A stretch of DNA of 64,000 bases from an uncultured Clostridia bacterium (GCA_944367565.1 CALVWR010000002.1:83048-147047); one strand, 5' to 3'; shown: positions 16,116 to 24,036, counted from the stretch's first letter. Numbers and translations: made by a program. Notes: a model not told the origin generated them from the letters alone.

Positions 16116-16813
16116 AAAGAGGAATCAGGATCGCCGCGGTGATCGTAACGGTATTTTCGTTGGGAATTGCGCTGGCAGGAATAACGGGAACGGTGTCGGA
16201 TACGCCGACGACGGTTTACGCGGCAGTATTGCAGCAGGGGAGCAGAGGAAACGACGTCACCACGTTGCAGAAAAAATTGAAGAACTGGGGGTATTACAGC
16301 GGATCGGTGGACGGAATCTTCGGGACGAAGACGAAGGAAGCCGTAAAATATTTTCAGAGGAAAAACGGACTTACGGTCGACGGAATCGTGGGGAAGAATA
16401 CGCTGGCGGCGCTGGGAATGAGTCTCAGCGGATCGACGGGAACGAGTGCGGCGGGATATTCCGACGCAGACGTGGCATTGCTTGCGCGGCTGATTCATGC
16501 GGAAGCGCGGGGGGAAAGTTATACGGGACAGGTAGCGGTCGGCGCGGTGGTGCTGAACCGAGTAAGAAGTTCTTCGTTTCCCAATACGATCGCGGGAGTG
16601 ATCTATCAGCCGTATGCGTTTACGGCGGTGAACGACGGACAGATCAATCTTGCGCCCGACGACACGGCGCGGAAGGCGGCGTTTGCGGCGATGAACGGAT
16701 GGGATCCGAGTTACGGAGCGTTATATTATTATAATCCGGCAGTGGCGACCAGCCAGTGGATCTTTTCGAGAAAGACGACGGTGGTCATAGGCGACCACGT
16801 GTTTGCGGTTTAA
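16112..16813 (+). CDS. sleB: Spore cortex-lytic enzyme SleB
   Basis: SleB is a lytic transglycosylase that degrades cortex peptidoglycan containing muramic delta-lactam during germination. The 233-residue protein has a signal sequence (residues 1-40), a peptidoglycan-binding domain (about 42-100, SRGNDVTTLQKKLKNWGYY) and the SleB catalytic domain with LLARLIHAEARGE (catalytic Glu), VAVGAVVLNRV and ALYYYNP. GGAGG precedes ATG 16112, which overlaps the spoIIR stop. ypeB, needed to hold SleB in the spore, follows 12 bp downstream. Confidence 0.95.
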   Translation: MKRGIRIAAVIVTVFSLGIALAGITGTVSDTPTTVYAAVLQQGSRGNDVTTLQKKLKNWGYYSGSVDGIFGTKTKEAVKYFQRKNGLTVDGIVGKNTLAALGMSLSGSTGTSAAGYSDADVALLARLIHAEARGESYTGQVAVGAVVLNRVRSSSFPNTIAGVIYQPYAFTAVNDGQINLAPDDTARKAAFAAMNGWDPSYGALYYYNPAVATSQWIFSRKTTVVIGDHVFAV

Positions 16814-16825
16814 CGGAGGAAGAGA

Positions 16826-18517
16826 ATGGAAGAAAAGAAAAACAGTGCGGTGATGAAGGCGGAAAAGGCCGCAGATCCGAGAGAAAGCGCGGCGGAGCGC
16901 ATGGAGAAAGAACGGGACGAGCGGCGCGCGGCGCAGGAAAGGCAGAATGCGGACGCGCGTATTGCGCGGGCGAAAGCGAAACTTGAGCAAAAGGAAGAAA
17001 AAAAGCGGCGGAAGGCGCAGGCGCGGCGCGCGGCGGAGGCCAAAAAAGCGAAAAAGAAGGCCGAAGCGCTGCGCGTCGAGCGGGAAAAAGAGGAGCGGCG
17101 CGCGGCGTACTACCGCGAACGTCGCGAAGAACGGCGCCGCATGGCGGAGCAGAAGGAGGAGCGAGCGAAAGAACGGCAGAAAAGACGCGATCGGCGCAGC
17201 AGACAGGGCGTCGGGGGCTGGCTGGCGGCGGTGATCTCGCTGGGCGTTACGGTGCTGGTGCTTTCATCGGTGCTGGCGATGAATATTCTGATGCCCTCGA
17301 CCAACGACAAGGCGCTTTCGGCAATGTATGAAAAATCGTACTACGATACGCTGACCTATGTGAACAACATGGACAACAGCCTTGCAAAGTCGCTGGCGAC
17401 GAAGGACGGGGGTGCGTTGCAGGAATATTTTACCGATCTCGCGGTGCAGAGCGAACTTGCGGAGAACGACATCAACCGCCTGCCGCTTCGCGACGAGGCG
17501 AAATATTACACCACGAAACTGATCAATCAGATCGGCGATTTTTCTAAGTATCTCAACAAAAAACTCATCGACGGCGAAACGCTGAGCGAGGCGGATACCG
17601 AAGGACTGCGGCAGCTTTACGAAGCCAACAGACAGCTGAGAGAAAGCCTTGCGGAGATTACCGCAAACATGGGGGCGAACTACGATTTTTCAAAACTGGA
17701 AAAGGATGAGGACGTTCTGAGCGGCATGGAAGAGTTGCAGAATCTTTCGGCGGAATATCCGGAACTCATTTACGACGGACCGTTTTCCGACGGACAGCCG
17801 AAGGATAAGATCAAAGGTCTGACGGGCGAGGAAATCACGGCGGAAGAAGCGAAAGCGCGGTTCGTGGCGATCTTCAACGAATACGGGATCACCGAAATCG
17901 AAGAACAAGGGGAAACGAGCGGACTGTTCGACTGTTACAACTTTACGGCAAAAAGCGAAGGGACGCGGCTTTTTGCGCAGATCAGCAAGATCGGCGGACA
18001 TTTGATCTTGTTCGACTGTTTCAGCGACTGTACAACCGTCAATTACGACGGCGAAGATCTGATTCCCGTCGGCAAGGCGTTTCTGGAAAGTCTCGGACTT
18101 GAAAATATGACCTGCGTGTGGGCGAGCAGTTCGCGTGCGGTGACGAGTCTGAACTTCGCGTATGAAGAAAACGGGATCATCGTATATTCCGATCTGATCA
18201 AGCTGACCGTTTGTCAGGAAACGGGCAAGGTGACGGGAATGGAAGCGGCGCCGTATTATACGAACCACGTTGCAAGGCAGATGCCGAAAGCGAAACTTTC
18301 CGCAAAGGAAGCGGCAAAACAGGTTTCTTCTTCTCTCACCGTCACGGGTACGCGCCTGGCGTATATTCCGAAAAGCGAAAACAGAGAATGTCTCGCGTAT
18401 GAATTCAGAGCGGAAAAGGACGGAGAAATTTATTATGTATATATCGACGCAATCACGGGACGGCAGGCGGAAATGTTCCGCGTGATCGATACCGGCGAAG
18501 GCGTCATGCTGTTGTAA
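16826..18517 (+). CDS. ypeB: Germination protein YpeB with long charged N-terminal extension
   Basis: YpeB stabilises and localises SleB in the dormant spore. The 563-residue protein has one membrane helix at about residues 131-155 (WLAAVISLGVTVLVLSSVLA), an extracytoplasmic helical domain with NNMDNSLAKSLAT, and C-terminal PepSY-type domains. Bacillus YpeB begins almost directly with the membrane helix and is about 450 residues; here roughly 125 residues of Lys/Arg/Glu/Ala-rich, probably coiled-coil sequence precede it. The GGAGG before the ATG supports this start. It is the last gene of the operon. Confidence 0.92.
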   Translation: MEEKKNSAVMKAEKAADPRESAAERMEKERDERRAAQERQNADARIARAKAKLEQKEEKKRRKAQARRAAEAKKAKKKAEALRVEREKEERRAAYYRERREERRRMAEQKEERAKERQKRRDRRSRQGVGGWLAAVISLGVTVLVLSSVLAMNILMPSTNDKALSAMYEKSYYDTLTYVNNMDNSLAKSLATKDGGALQEYFTDLAVQSELAENDINRLPLRDEAKYYTTKLINQIGDFSKYLNKKLIDGETLSEADTEGLRQLYEANRQLRESLAEITANMGANYDFSKLEKDEDVLSGMEELQNLSAEYPELIYDGPFSDGQPKDKIKGLTGEEITAEEAKARFVAIFNEYGITEIEEQGETSGLFDCYNFTAKSEGTRLFAQISKIGGHLILFDCFSDCTTVNYDGEDLIPVGKAFLESLGLENMTCVWASSSRAVTSLNFAYEENGIIVYSDLIKLTVCQETGKVTGMEAAPYYTNHVARQMPKAKLSAKEAAKQVSSSLTVTGTRLAYIPKSENRECLAYEFRAEKDGEIYYVYIDAITGRQAEMFRVIDTGEGVMLL

Positions 18518-18613
18518 TATGAATGAACGATTGGTAAATTTTTCTGATAAGCGTAAAGATTCAAGCGATTCACTTAAATGAGGAATTGTCCAAATAGTGT
18601 AATTTACTCAAAC

Positions 18614-18655
18614 AATCCAAAAGGCGCGGCTGATTGCAGCCGCGCCTTTTGGATT
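18614..18655. terminator. Bidirectional terminator between ypeB and the PH-domain gene
   Basis: A 19-bp perfect stem (AATCCAAAAGGCGCGGCTG and complement) with a 4-nt loop. Its right arm overlaps the stop codon of the minus-strand PH-domain gene. The 137-bp gap holds nothing else I can see. Confidence 0.8.
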
Positions 18656-19140
18656 CAATTCGTCAGCAATGTGCTGAGATTTTCGGTGTTGACATATTGC
18701 TGTAAGAATTCTTTCAGCTTGTCGGGTTGTTTGATTCCGTTCAGCCAAAGATCTCTCTTGCCCACAAGGTCTACGTGCACGTTTCCGTAACCGAAGATTC
18801 TGCCGAAAAAAGTCTGACTTACGTCCACGCCGACTACGTTTGTCAGCAAAGTCTGGCGATCGTATTTGTTGAAAATACCGCCGTGTTCGGTGATCTTTGT
18901 CCCATCGATCGTCAACGTGTACGACTTGATGCTGAAAATCTTAAAAATAAGTATGATCAGCGGGATAATAAGTATAAGTACGGAGAAGATGATATAGAGA
19001 ATCAATCCGCCTCCCATTCTGCCTCCCATTGTTCCGAGTACGTATATGATCAGCAGGATAATAAGTACGGAGAAGATGATCAAGAGAATCAATCCGCCTC
19101 CCATTGTTCCGAGTACGCTTTTTTTTGCAGAAAACTTCAT
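18655..19140 (-). CDS. Membrane protein with bacterial PH (bPH2) domain
   Basis: The 161-residue protein has two hydrophobic hairpins at the N-terminus and a C-terminal bPH2 domain (about residues 72-140) with the family pattern G-I-F-N-K-Y-D-R-Q-T-L-L-x-N-V and FFGRIFGYGNVHVD. bPH2 proteins are widespread membrane proteins of unclear function. The N-terminal segment VLGTMGGGLILLIIFSVLII is repeated almost exactly, showing a recent in-frame duplication. The gene is divergent from an XRE repressor gene and has a dyad in its promoter spacer. GGAGG precedes the ATG. Confidence 0.82.
   Translation of the reverse strand: MKFSAKKSVLGTMGGGLILLIIFSVLIILLIIYVLGTMGGRMGGGLILYIIFSVLILIIPLIILIFKIFSIKSYTLTIDGTKITEHGGIFNKYDRQTLLTNVVGVDVSQTFFGRIFGYGNVHVDLVGKRDLWLNGIKQPDKLKEFLQQYVNTENLSTLLTN
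18960..19116 (-). repeat. In-frame tandem duplication of the first membrane segment
   Basis: The stretch 19051-19116 repeats 18960-19042 almost exactly, apart from one 12-bp insertion (an extra GCCTCCCATTCT-type unit). It doubles the membrane-spanning segment of the PH-domain protein. Confidence 0.8.
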
Positions 19141-19167
19141 CGATAAACCTCCAAATTATATACTATC

Positions 19168-19196
19168 ATTATATTCACGAAAAACGTGATTGTCAA
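19168..19196 (-). promoter_or_regulatory. Sigma-A promoter of the PH-domain gene
   Basis: On the minus strand a consensus TTGACA and TATAAT are exactly 17 bp apart. The dyad TCACG-AAAAA-CGTGA (19175-19189) fills the spacer. Confidence 0.88.
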
Positions 19197-19218
19197 GCAA
19201 AAATCATGAATTTCGTGA
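19175..19218. promoter_or_regulatory. Two-copy operator between PH-domain and XRE genes
   Basis: Two 15-bp dyads lie at 19175-19189 (TCACGAAAAACGTGA) and 19204-19218 (TCATGAATTTCGTGA), 29 bp apart start to start. The first is in the promoter spacer. The layout copies the 5377-5449 operator, with a different half-site. Confidence 0.75.
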
Positions 19219-19297
19219 TATTTTACAATTGCTGAAACGCGGTCGTTTGCGCGGCGGTTTTACGAGGTTGGGGAATATTCAGATCGGACGTGGTAGC

Positions 19298-19504
19298 ATG
19301 AAGGTTTTCGGAGAAAGGCTGGCGGAATTAAGAAGAGAAAAGCACGTTACGCAAAAGCAGTTGGGGGAGTTTCTGTGCGTCAGCGGCAACACGGTGCACG
19401 CATGGGAATCCGATAAACAAGAGCCGTCTTTGACGGCGCTGGTGGCGTTGGCGGATTATTTCGATATATCGCTTGATTATCTTTTGGGAAGAGAAGAATA
19501 TTAA
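19298..19504 (+). CDS. Small XRE-family repressor (paralogue of the 5462 gene)
   Basis: This 68-residue protein is a lone Cro/CI helix-turn-helix domain (LAELRREKHVTQKQLGEFLC, then SGNTVHAWESDKQEP). It has the same length and ending style (LDYLLGREEY) as the repressor at 5462 (LDYLAGRKE). It is divergent from the PH-domain membrane gene with dyad operators between them. ATG 19298 is chosen as the family start; upstream in-frame sequence runs through the operators. Shine-Dalgarno is weak. Confidence 0.85.
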   Translation: MKVFGERLAELRREKHVTQKQLGEFLCVSGNTVHAWESDKQEPSLTALVALADYFDISLDYLLGREEY

Positions 19505-19549
19505 AACTTTACGGCGCGGATAGAAAATTAAAAAAAGCGCGTAAAATAA

Positions 19550-19578
19550 TTGACAAAGCGGTTTCGTTATGGTAAAGT
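19550..19578 (+). promoter_or_regulatory. Promoter of the T-box leader
   Basis: TTGACA and TAAAGT are 17 bp apart, just upstream of the T-box RNA. Confidence 0.7.
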
Positions 19579-19584
19579 AAAGAA

Positions 19585-19841
19585 AAAAGAGAGCAAACCT
19601 GCGAGACGGGGGAGTACCTTAAACAAATGCTTTCAGAGAGCTTCGGGGCGGTGGAACGGAGCAGCGGCGTTTAAGCGAATGGGCCGTTGAGGGCGGCGCG
19701 AAACGAAAAGGAGTAGCGTGCGACGTAACTCTGCGTTAAAGGGAGCCGTATGATAGTACGGACTGAGGCGGAAATACGATCCGCGAATTTGGGTGGCAAC
19801 ACGGTAAAAAATCGTCCCAAACGGTTTTTACCGTGTTTTTT
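19585..19841 (+). ncRNA. T-box leader, tryptophan specific
   Basis: The leader has the Stem I elements AGAGAGC (19635 region) and GGTGGAA, then GAATGGGCC, in which TGG at 19680-19682 sits in the specifier position. The T-box sequence GGGTGGCAACACGG lies at 19791-19804. It is followed by the terminator ACACGGTAAAAA/TTTTTACCGTGT with a T run. T-boxes read uncharged tRNA; a TGG specifier means tRNA-Trp. The next gene is a tryptophan synthase beta chain, so the pairing is consistent. Confidence 0.93.
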
Positions 19842-19948
19842 GTTTGTTTCGGAGGAAAAGAAGATGTTCGTTTTGGATTTTCGATGGCGCGGGAGGAGGT
19901 TCGTCGCACATTCATAAAACCAAAATTATAAAAAGGAGAAAAAAGAAA

Positions 19949-21340
19949 ATGATCAACAATAAAAAAATACCGACAAAAATTTATCTGAGCGAAGAGGAAA
20001 TGCCCAAGGCGTGGATGAATCTGCGCGCGGCGATGAAGGAAAAACACGAACCGTTTCTGAACCCCGCGACGCTGAAACCCTGTACGGCGGAAGAACTTTC
20101 TCACGTGTTCTGTCCGGACGTGGTGGCGCAGGAGCTCGATCAGGAAAATCTGTTCATACCCATTCCGCAGGAGATCCGCGAATTTTACAAGATGTACCGT
20201 CCCTCGCCGCTGACGAGAGCGTATTTTCTGGAAAAACTGCTCGATACGCCCGCGGAGATCTATTACAAATATGAAGGCAACAACACATCGGGATCGCACA
20301 AGCTCAACAGTGCGGTCGCGCAGGCATATTACGCGAAGCAGGCGGGCTTGAAATCGGTCACCACCGAAACGGGTGCGGGACAGTGGGGTACGGCGCTATC
20401 CATGGCGTGTTCCTTCTTCGGACTCGATCTGACGGTCTACATGGTGAAAGTGAGTTATGAGCAGAAACCTTTCCGCCGCGAGGTGATGCGTACCTATGGT
20501 GCGAACGTCATTCCTTCCCCGTCGAATACGACGGAAGTCGGCAGAAAGATCCTCGCCGAATTCCCCGAAACGGGCGGATCGCTCGGATGCGCCATCAGCG
20601 AAGCGGTGGAAAAAGCGATGCAGACGCCCGATTGCCGTTATCTGCTCGGCAGCGTGCTCGATCATGTGCTGCTGCATCAGTCGGTCATCGGTCTGGAAAG
20701 CAAGATCGCCATGGATAAGTACGGGATCCGTCCCGACGTCGTCATCGGTTGCGCGGGCGGCGGCAGTAACCTCGGCGGGCTGATCGCACCCTTTATGGTG
20801 GATAAGATCAACGGCAAGAACAACATCGATTTCATCGCGGTAGAGCCGGCGTCTTGTCCGTCGCTGACCCGCGGCAAATACGCTTACGATTTCTGCGATA
20901 CCGGGAAGACGACGCCCCTTGCGCGGATGTACACGCTGGGAAGCGGATTCATGCCGAGTCCCAACCATGCGGGCGGATTGAGATATCACGGCATGAGCCC
21001 CGTCGTTTCCAAACTGTATCACGACGGGTATATGCGTGCGGTTTCCGTAGAGCAGACGGAAGTTTTCAAGGCGGCGGAAATGTTTGCGCGCGTGGAAGGA
21101 ACGCTTCCCGCTCCGGAATCGGCGCACGCCATCAAAGCGGCGATCGACGAAGCGCTCAAATGCAAAAAGACCGGCGAAAAGAAGGTTATTTTGTTCGGTC
21201 TTACGGGAACGGGATATTTCGATATGACGGCATACGGCGCGTATAACGACGGCAAAATGCGCGACTATATCCCCACGGACGAAGATCTGGCGAAGGGATT
21301 TGCGTCCCTGCCCGACATTCCGCAGAACAAGGGGATCTGA
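19949..21340 (+). CDS. trpB: Tryptophan synthase beta chain, TrpB2 type
   Basis: TrpB makes tryptophan from indole and serine with pyridoxal phosphate. The 463-residue protein has the PLP-lysine motif SGSHKLNSA near residue 113, TETGAGQWG near residue 140, and CAGGGSNLGG near residue 270. Length and the N-terminal region (YLSEEEMPKAWMNL) mark the TrpB2 group, which often acts without an alpha subunit as an indole-salvage enzyme. No trpA or other trp gene is adjacent. ATG 19949 has AAAGGAG upstream. The tryptophan T-box controls it. Confidence 0.94.
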   Translation: MINNKKIPTKIYLSEEEMPKAWMNLRAAMKEKHEPFLNPATLKPCTAEELSHVFCPDVVAQELDQENLFIPIPQEIREFYKMYRPSPLTRAYFLEKLLDTPAEIYYKYEGNNTSGSHKLNSAVAQAYYAKQAGLKSVTTETGAGQWGTALSMACSFFGLDLTVYMVKVSYEQKPFRREVMRTYGANVIPSPSNTTEVGRKILAEFPETGGSLGCAISEAVEKAMQTPDCRYLLGSVLDHVLLHQSVIGLESKIAMDKYGIRPDVVIGCAGGGSNLGGLIAPFMVDKINGKNNIDFIAVEPASCPSLTRGKYAYDFCDTGKTTPLARMYTLGSGFMPSPNHAGGLRYHGMSPVVSKLYHDGYMRAVSVEQTEVFKAAEMFARVEGTLPAPESAHAIKAAIDEALKCKKTGEKKVILFGLTGTGYFDMTAYGAYNDGKMRDYIPTDEDLAKGFASLPDIPQNKGI

Positions 21341-21385
21341 TGAAAAAAGCGAGCCGCGGCGGGGACTGCCCGCAAGGGAGAAGAA

Positions 21386-22708
21386 ATGTATCAGCCGACG
21401 ATGTTTGAATCGGAAAAACTGGAACCGCTTGCGGCGCGCCTGCGTCCCGCGGATCTTTCGGAATTCTGCGGACAGGAACATCTTCTGGGCGAAGGCAAAA
21501 TCTTGCGTCGCCTGATCGAGAACGACGCGATCGGCTCGATGATCTTCTGGGGCCCCCCGGGTGTGGGGAAGACCACCCTTGCGCGCATCATCGCCAATCG
21601 CACGAAGGCGAAGTTTATCGATTTTTCCGCGGTTACGAGCGGAATTAAAGAGATCCGTCAGGTGATGGACGACGCGGAAAAGAACCGTCGGTTCGGGGAA
21701 AAAACCATCCTTTTCGTCGACGAAATTCACCGTTTCAACAAGGCGCAGCAGGACGCGTTTCTTCCTTACGTGGAAAAGGGGAGCATCGTGCTGATCGGCG
21801 CAACGACGGAAAATCCTTCTTTTGAAGTCAACGGGGCGTTGCTGTCGCGGTGCAAGGTGTTCGTTCTGCACGCACTCGAGGAAAAGGATCTGGTAAAACT
21901 TCTCCGCCGCGCGCTGGAAGACAAACGCGGATTCGGCGGGGAAACGGTACGCATCGAGGACGATCTCGTCCGTGCGATCGCCAACTTTGCCAACGGCGAT
22001 GCCCGCGCCGCGCTGTCCGCATTGGAAATGGCGGTGCTCAACGGCGAACGGACGGGGGACGTGATCACCGTAACGCAGGAAATCGTTGCTCAGTGCATTT
22101 CCAAAAAATCCCTGCTTTACGACAAAAACGGAGAAGAACATTATAATCTGATCTCGGCGTTGCATAAATCCATGCGTAATTCCGATCCCGACGCCGCGGT
22201 CTACTGGCTGGCGCGGATGCTGGAAGCGGGGGAAGATCCGCTGTACGTCGCGCGGCGGGTGGTGCGGTTTGCCTCAGAGGATGTGGGGTTGGCGGATCCC
22301 CGCGCGCTGGAAACGGCGGTGGCGGCGTATCAGGCGTGCCACTTCATCGGAATGCCGGAATGTACGGTGCATCTGACGCAGGCAGTCGTATATCTTTCGC
22401 TTGCACCGAAATCCAACGCCCTGTACGTGGCGTACTCCATGGCGCGGAAAGACGCGCTCACGTCCCTCGCGGAACCGGTGCCCGAAGTGATCCGCAACGC
22501 GCCGACGGCGCTCATGAAGGAACTCGGCTACGGCGCGGGCTATCAGTACGCGCACGACGCGGAGGACAAACTCACGAATATGCAGTGTCTGCCCGATTCC
22601 CTTCTGGGCAGGGAATATTACCGCCCCACGGAAGAGGGGACGGAAGCGAAATTCGCTTCGCGCCTGAAAGAGATCAAGGCGTGGAAAAAAGAACACGAAA
22701 AGGACTGA
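21386..22708 (+). CDS. rarA: Replication-associated recombination protein A (RarA/MgsA), second copy
   Basis: The 440-residue AAA+ protein has Walker A GPPGVGKTT near residue 56, Walker B LFVDEIHRFN near residue 106, the ATTENP sensor-1 segment and the C-terminal SEDVGLADPRALE region. It matches the RarA family consensus more closely than the copy at 5955 (DEIH rather than DECH) and is probably the orthologue of the usual single gene. It follows trpB2 by 45 bp and has an AAGGGAG site. The C-terminus is Lys/Glu-rich. Confidence 0.94.
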   Translation: MYQPTMFESEKLEPLAARLRPADLSEFCGQEHLLGEGKILRRLIENDAIGSMIFWGPPGVGKTTLARIIANRTKAKFIDFSAVTSGIKEIRQVMDDAEKNRRFGEKTILFVDEIHRFNKAQQDAFLPYVEKGSIVLIGATTENPSFEVNGALLSRCKVFVLHALEEKDLVKLLRRALEDKRGFGGETVRIEDDLVRAIANFANGDARAALSALEMAVLNGERTGDVITVTQEIVAQCISKKSLLYDKNGEEHYNLISALHKSMRNSDPDAAVYWLARMLEAGEDPLYVARRVVRFASEDVGLADPRALETAVAAYQACHFIGMPECTVHLTQAVVYLSLAPKSNALYVAYSMARKDALTSLAEPVPEVIRNAPTALMKELGYGAGYQYAHDAEDKLTNMQCLPDSLLGREYYRPTEEGTEAKFASRLKEIKAWKKEHEKD

Positions 22709-23219
22709 ACGGAGAACGCCGTCGGTATCCGCCGACGTTCCGGCCGTTTGCGGCAAGTCTGCGAAAAAACAGCCGCCCGCAATCCTTACGGCAAACGATG
22801 TGCGGCAACGCCGAAGCAAATCATTGTAAAAAACGATTGTATTCCGGACAACGCCCGAAAGTAATCCGGCGCGTCCGTTAAAAGGCTGTCCCCCGAAAGC
22901 CCGCAGTGCTTTCGGGGGACAGCTTTTTTAAAATCGCGCTCCGCGACAAAAGCGGAGCGCGATGCAAAGGCATTTGTACCGCAAAGAAGTGAAATTAAAG
23001 CGATACACGCTGCAAATTGTTTTATCCGCAAGAAGTGAGGCAGAAGCGATACGAAGTTCACGGAAACTGCAAAACACGAAACCTCGCCGCGGGGGCGTTT
23101 TACTTTATTTTATCGAGTTGAGATATTTTTTGCGGATAGAGGTATACACTTCGGGGTCGATCGGTTCGTTTGCGATGCTCGAAGAGGGGAGCAGTTGTTC
23201 GCCCGCAGGTAAAATTTTT
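22709..23219. other. 511-bp gap without a recognised gene
   Basis: The gap holds a terminator at 22885-22928 and a 12-bp hairpin at 22933-22963 (ATCGCGCTCCGC and complement). The similar segments GCAAAGAAGTGA and GCAAGAAGTGAG each precede a GCGATAC. No coding region with a plausible start is convincing. Confidence 0.5.
22885..22928 (+). terminator. Terminator downstream of rarA
   Basis: A 16-bp perfect stem GCTGTCCCCCGAAAGC/GCTTTCGGGGGACAGC with a 7-nt loop is followed by six T. Confidence 0.8.
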
Positions 23220-23456
23220 CTATTCCAGATCGGAATTCCGAAAAACGTCGGTACTGAAAAATTCCGCAAGAGTCATTCCGAATCCGTCGCACAGCATTTT
23301 TATCGTGGCAACACCGGGATTAACGCTCTTTCCGTATAAAATATTTTTTATCGTTGAGGGAGATACTCCGGATTCAATGGATAAACGATGAATGGATAGG
23401 TTGCGTTGTTCCAACAGTTGGAATAACCGTTCTTTTACTGCCTGATAAGTATTCAT
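23220..23456 (-). CDS. XRE-family regulator of the accessory island
   Basis: The 78-residue protein is one helix-turn-helix domain (AVKERLFQLLEQRNLSIHRL, then GVSPSTIKNILYGKS) followed by MTLAEFFSTDVF, typical of short XRE regulators. The start at 23456 is preferred because AAAGG lies upstream; a longer reading begins at 23486. It is divergent from the two-gene unit 23572-24860, separated by a TA-rich repeat region. It is unlike the two 68-residue XRE paralogues. A one-base shift in the TTTTT run near its end would open 49 more codons, but the natural ending fits the family. Confidence 0.85.
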   Translation of the reverse strand: MNTYQAVKERLFQLLEQRNLSIHRLSIESGVSPSTIKNILYGKSVNPGVATIKMLCDGFGMTLAEFFSTDVFRNSDLE

Positions 23457-23491
23457 TTTATAACCTTTTTCTTTTATGATACACAATTTTA

Positions 23492-23543
23492 TTGACGTTT
23501 ATGGACTATATATGATACTATATGTCTATATATAGCCTATAAT
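23492..23543. promoter_or_regulatory. Probable operator/promoter region of the island
   Basis: TTGACG at 23492 and TATAAT at 23538 flank three CTATATAT-type repeats (23503-23514, 23517-23524, 23526-23535). The outer two form an imperfect inverted repeat (GGACTATATATG and CTATATATAGCC). This is a likely binding region for the divergent XRE protein. Confidence 0.5.
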
Positions 23544-23571
23544 GAATAGAATTGCATAAAGGAAAAAGCAA

Positions 23572-24036
23572 ATGAATTATTTTTTGAAAATTATCGGAGA
23601 TACGAAAATGCGCGCAGAAGATAATTTGATTAAAGAATTTGAAACTGCGGGAGCTGAATTCTGGAAAAAAGAAAGCAGAATTATTTTAGGTAAAGCTGCA
23701 GTGGGGCGCGTGAAAAAGGGCGATATTCTGATACAATACGTGCCTAAGGGGGCGAAAGATAAAAAATGGGCAGGGCGCGTTGTCGGGTGTTATGAGGTGA
23801 TCTCAATCGAAAAGCCGACGGACTATAAAACATATTTCGGACATTGGGTTGCGGATTGCGCGGCGGAAACAATGTTTGAAGAGTTTTCTCGTCAATCGAA
23901 GGATAGAACGATTTTACGTATCGATCAACTTTCCGTAAAATTGAACGGGCAGATCCAAAGCGGTTTACAAAACCTGTCGCAGGAAGAAGGGCAGCGGTGT
24001 GTTCAGAAAATCAAACAAAAGGAATTTGAATTATGA
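23572..24036 (+). CDS. Small PUA/EVE-like domain protein of the island
   Basis: The 154-residue soluble protein contains VGRVKKGDILIQYVP and WAGRVVGCYEVIS, a pattern resembling the PUA-like/EVE fold (K-K-G-D-x-x-x-x-Y followed by a G-x-x-x-V strand). EVE domains bind modified bases and occur in defence and restriction systems, but this assignment rests on short local similarity. AAAGG precedes the ATG. Its stop overlaps the next gene by 4 nt (ATGA), so the two proteins are made together. The whole island is clearly more AT-rich than its surroundings, suggesting transfer. Confidence 0.55.
   Translation: MNYFLKIIGDTKMRAEDNLIKEFETAGAEFWKKESRIILGKAAVGRVKKGDILIQYVPKGAKDKKWAGRVVGCYEVISIEKPTDYKTYFGHWVADCAAETMFEEFSRQSKDRTILRIDQLSVKLNGQIQSGLQNLSQEEGQRCVQKIKQKEFEL

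Noticed and set aside
23105..23270. 49-codon extension of the island XRE protein in another frame (ending YTSIRKKYLNSIK)
   Set aside because: It needs a one-base deletion in a TTTTT run. The natural end (FFSTDVFRN...) already fits short XRE regulators, so the frame is probably chance or a worn remnant.
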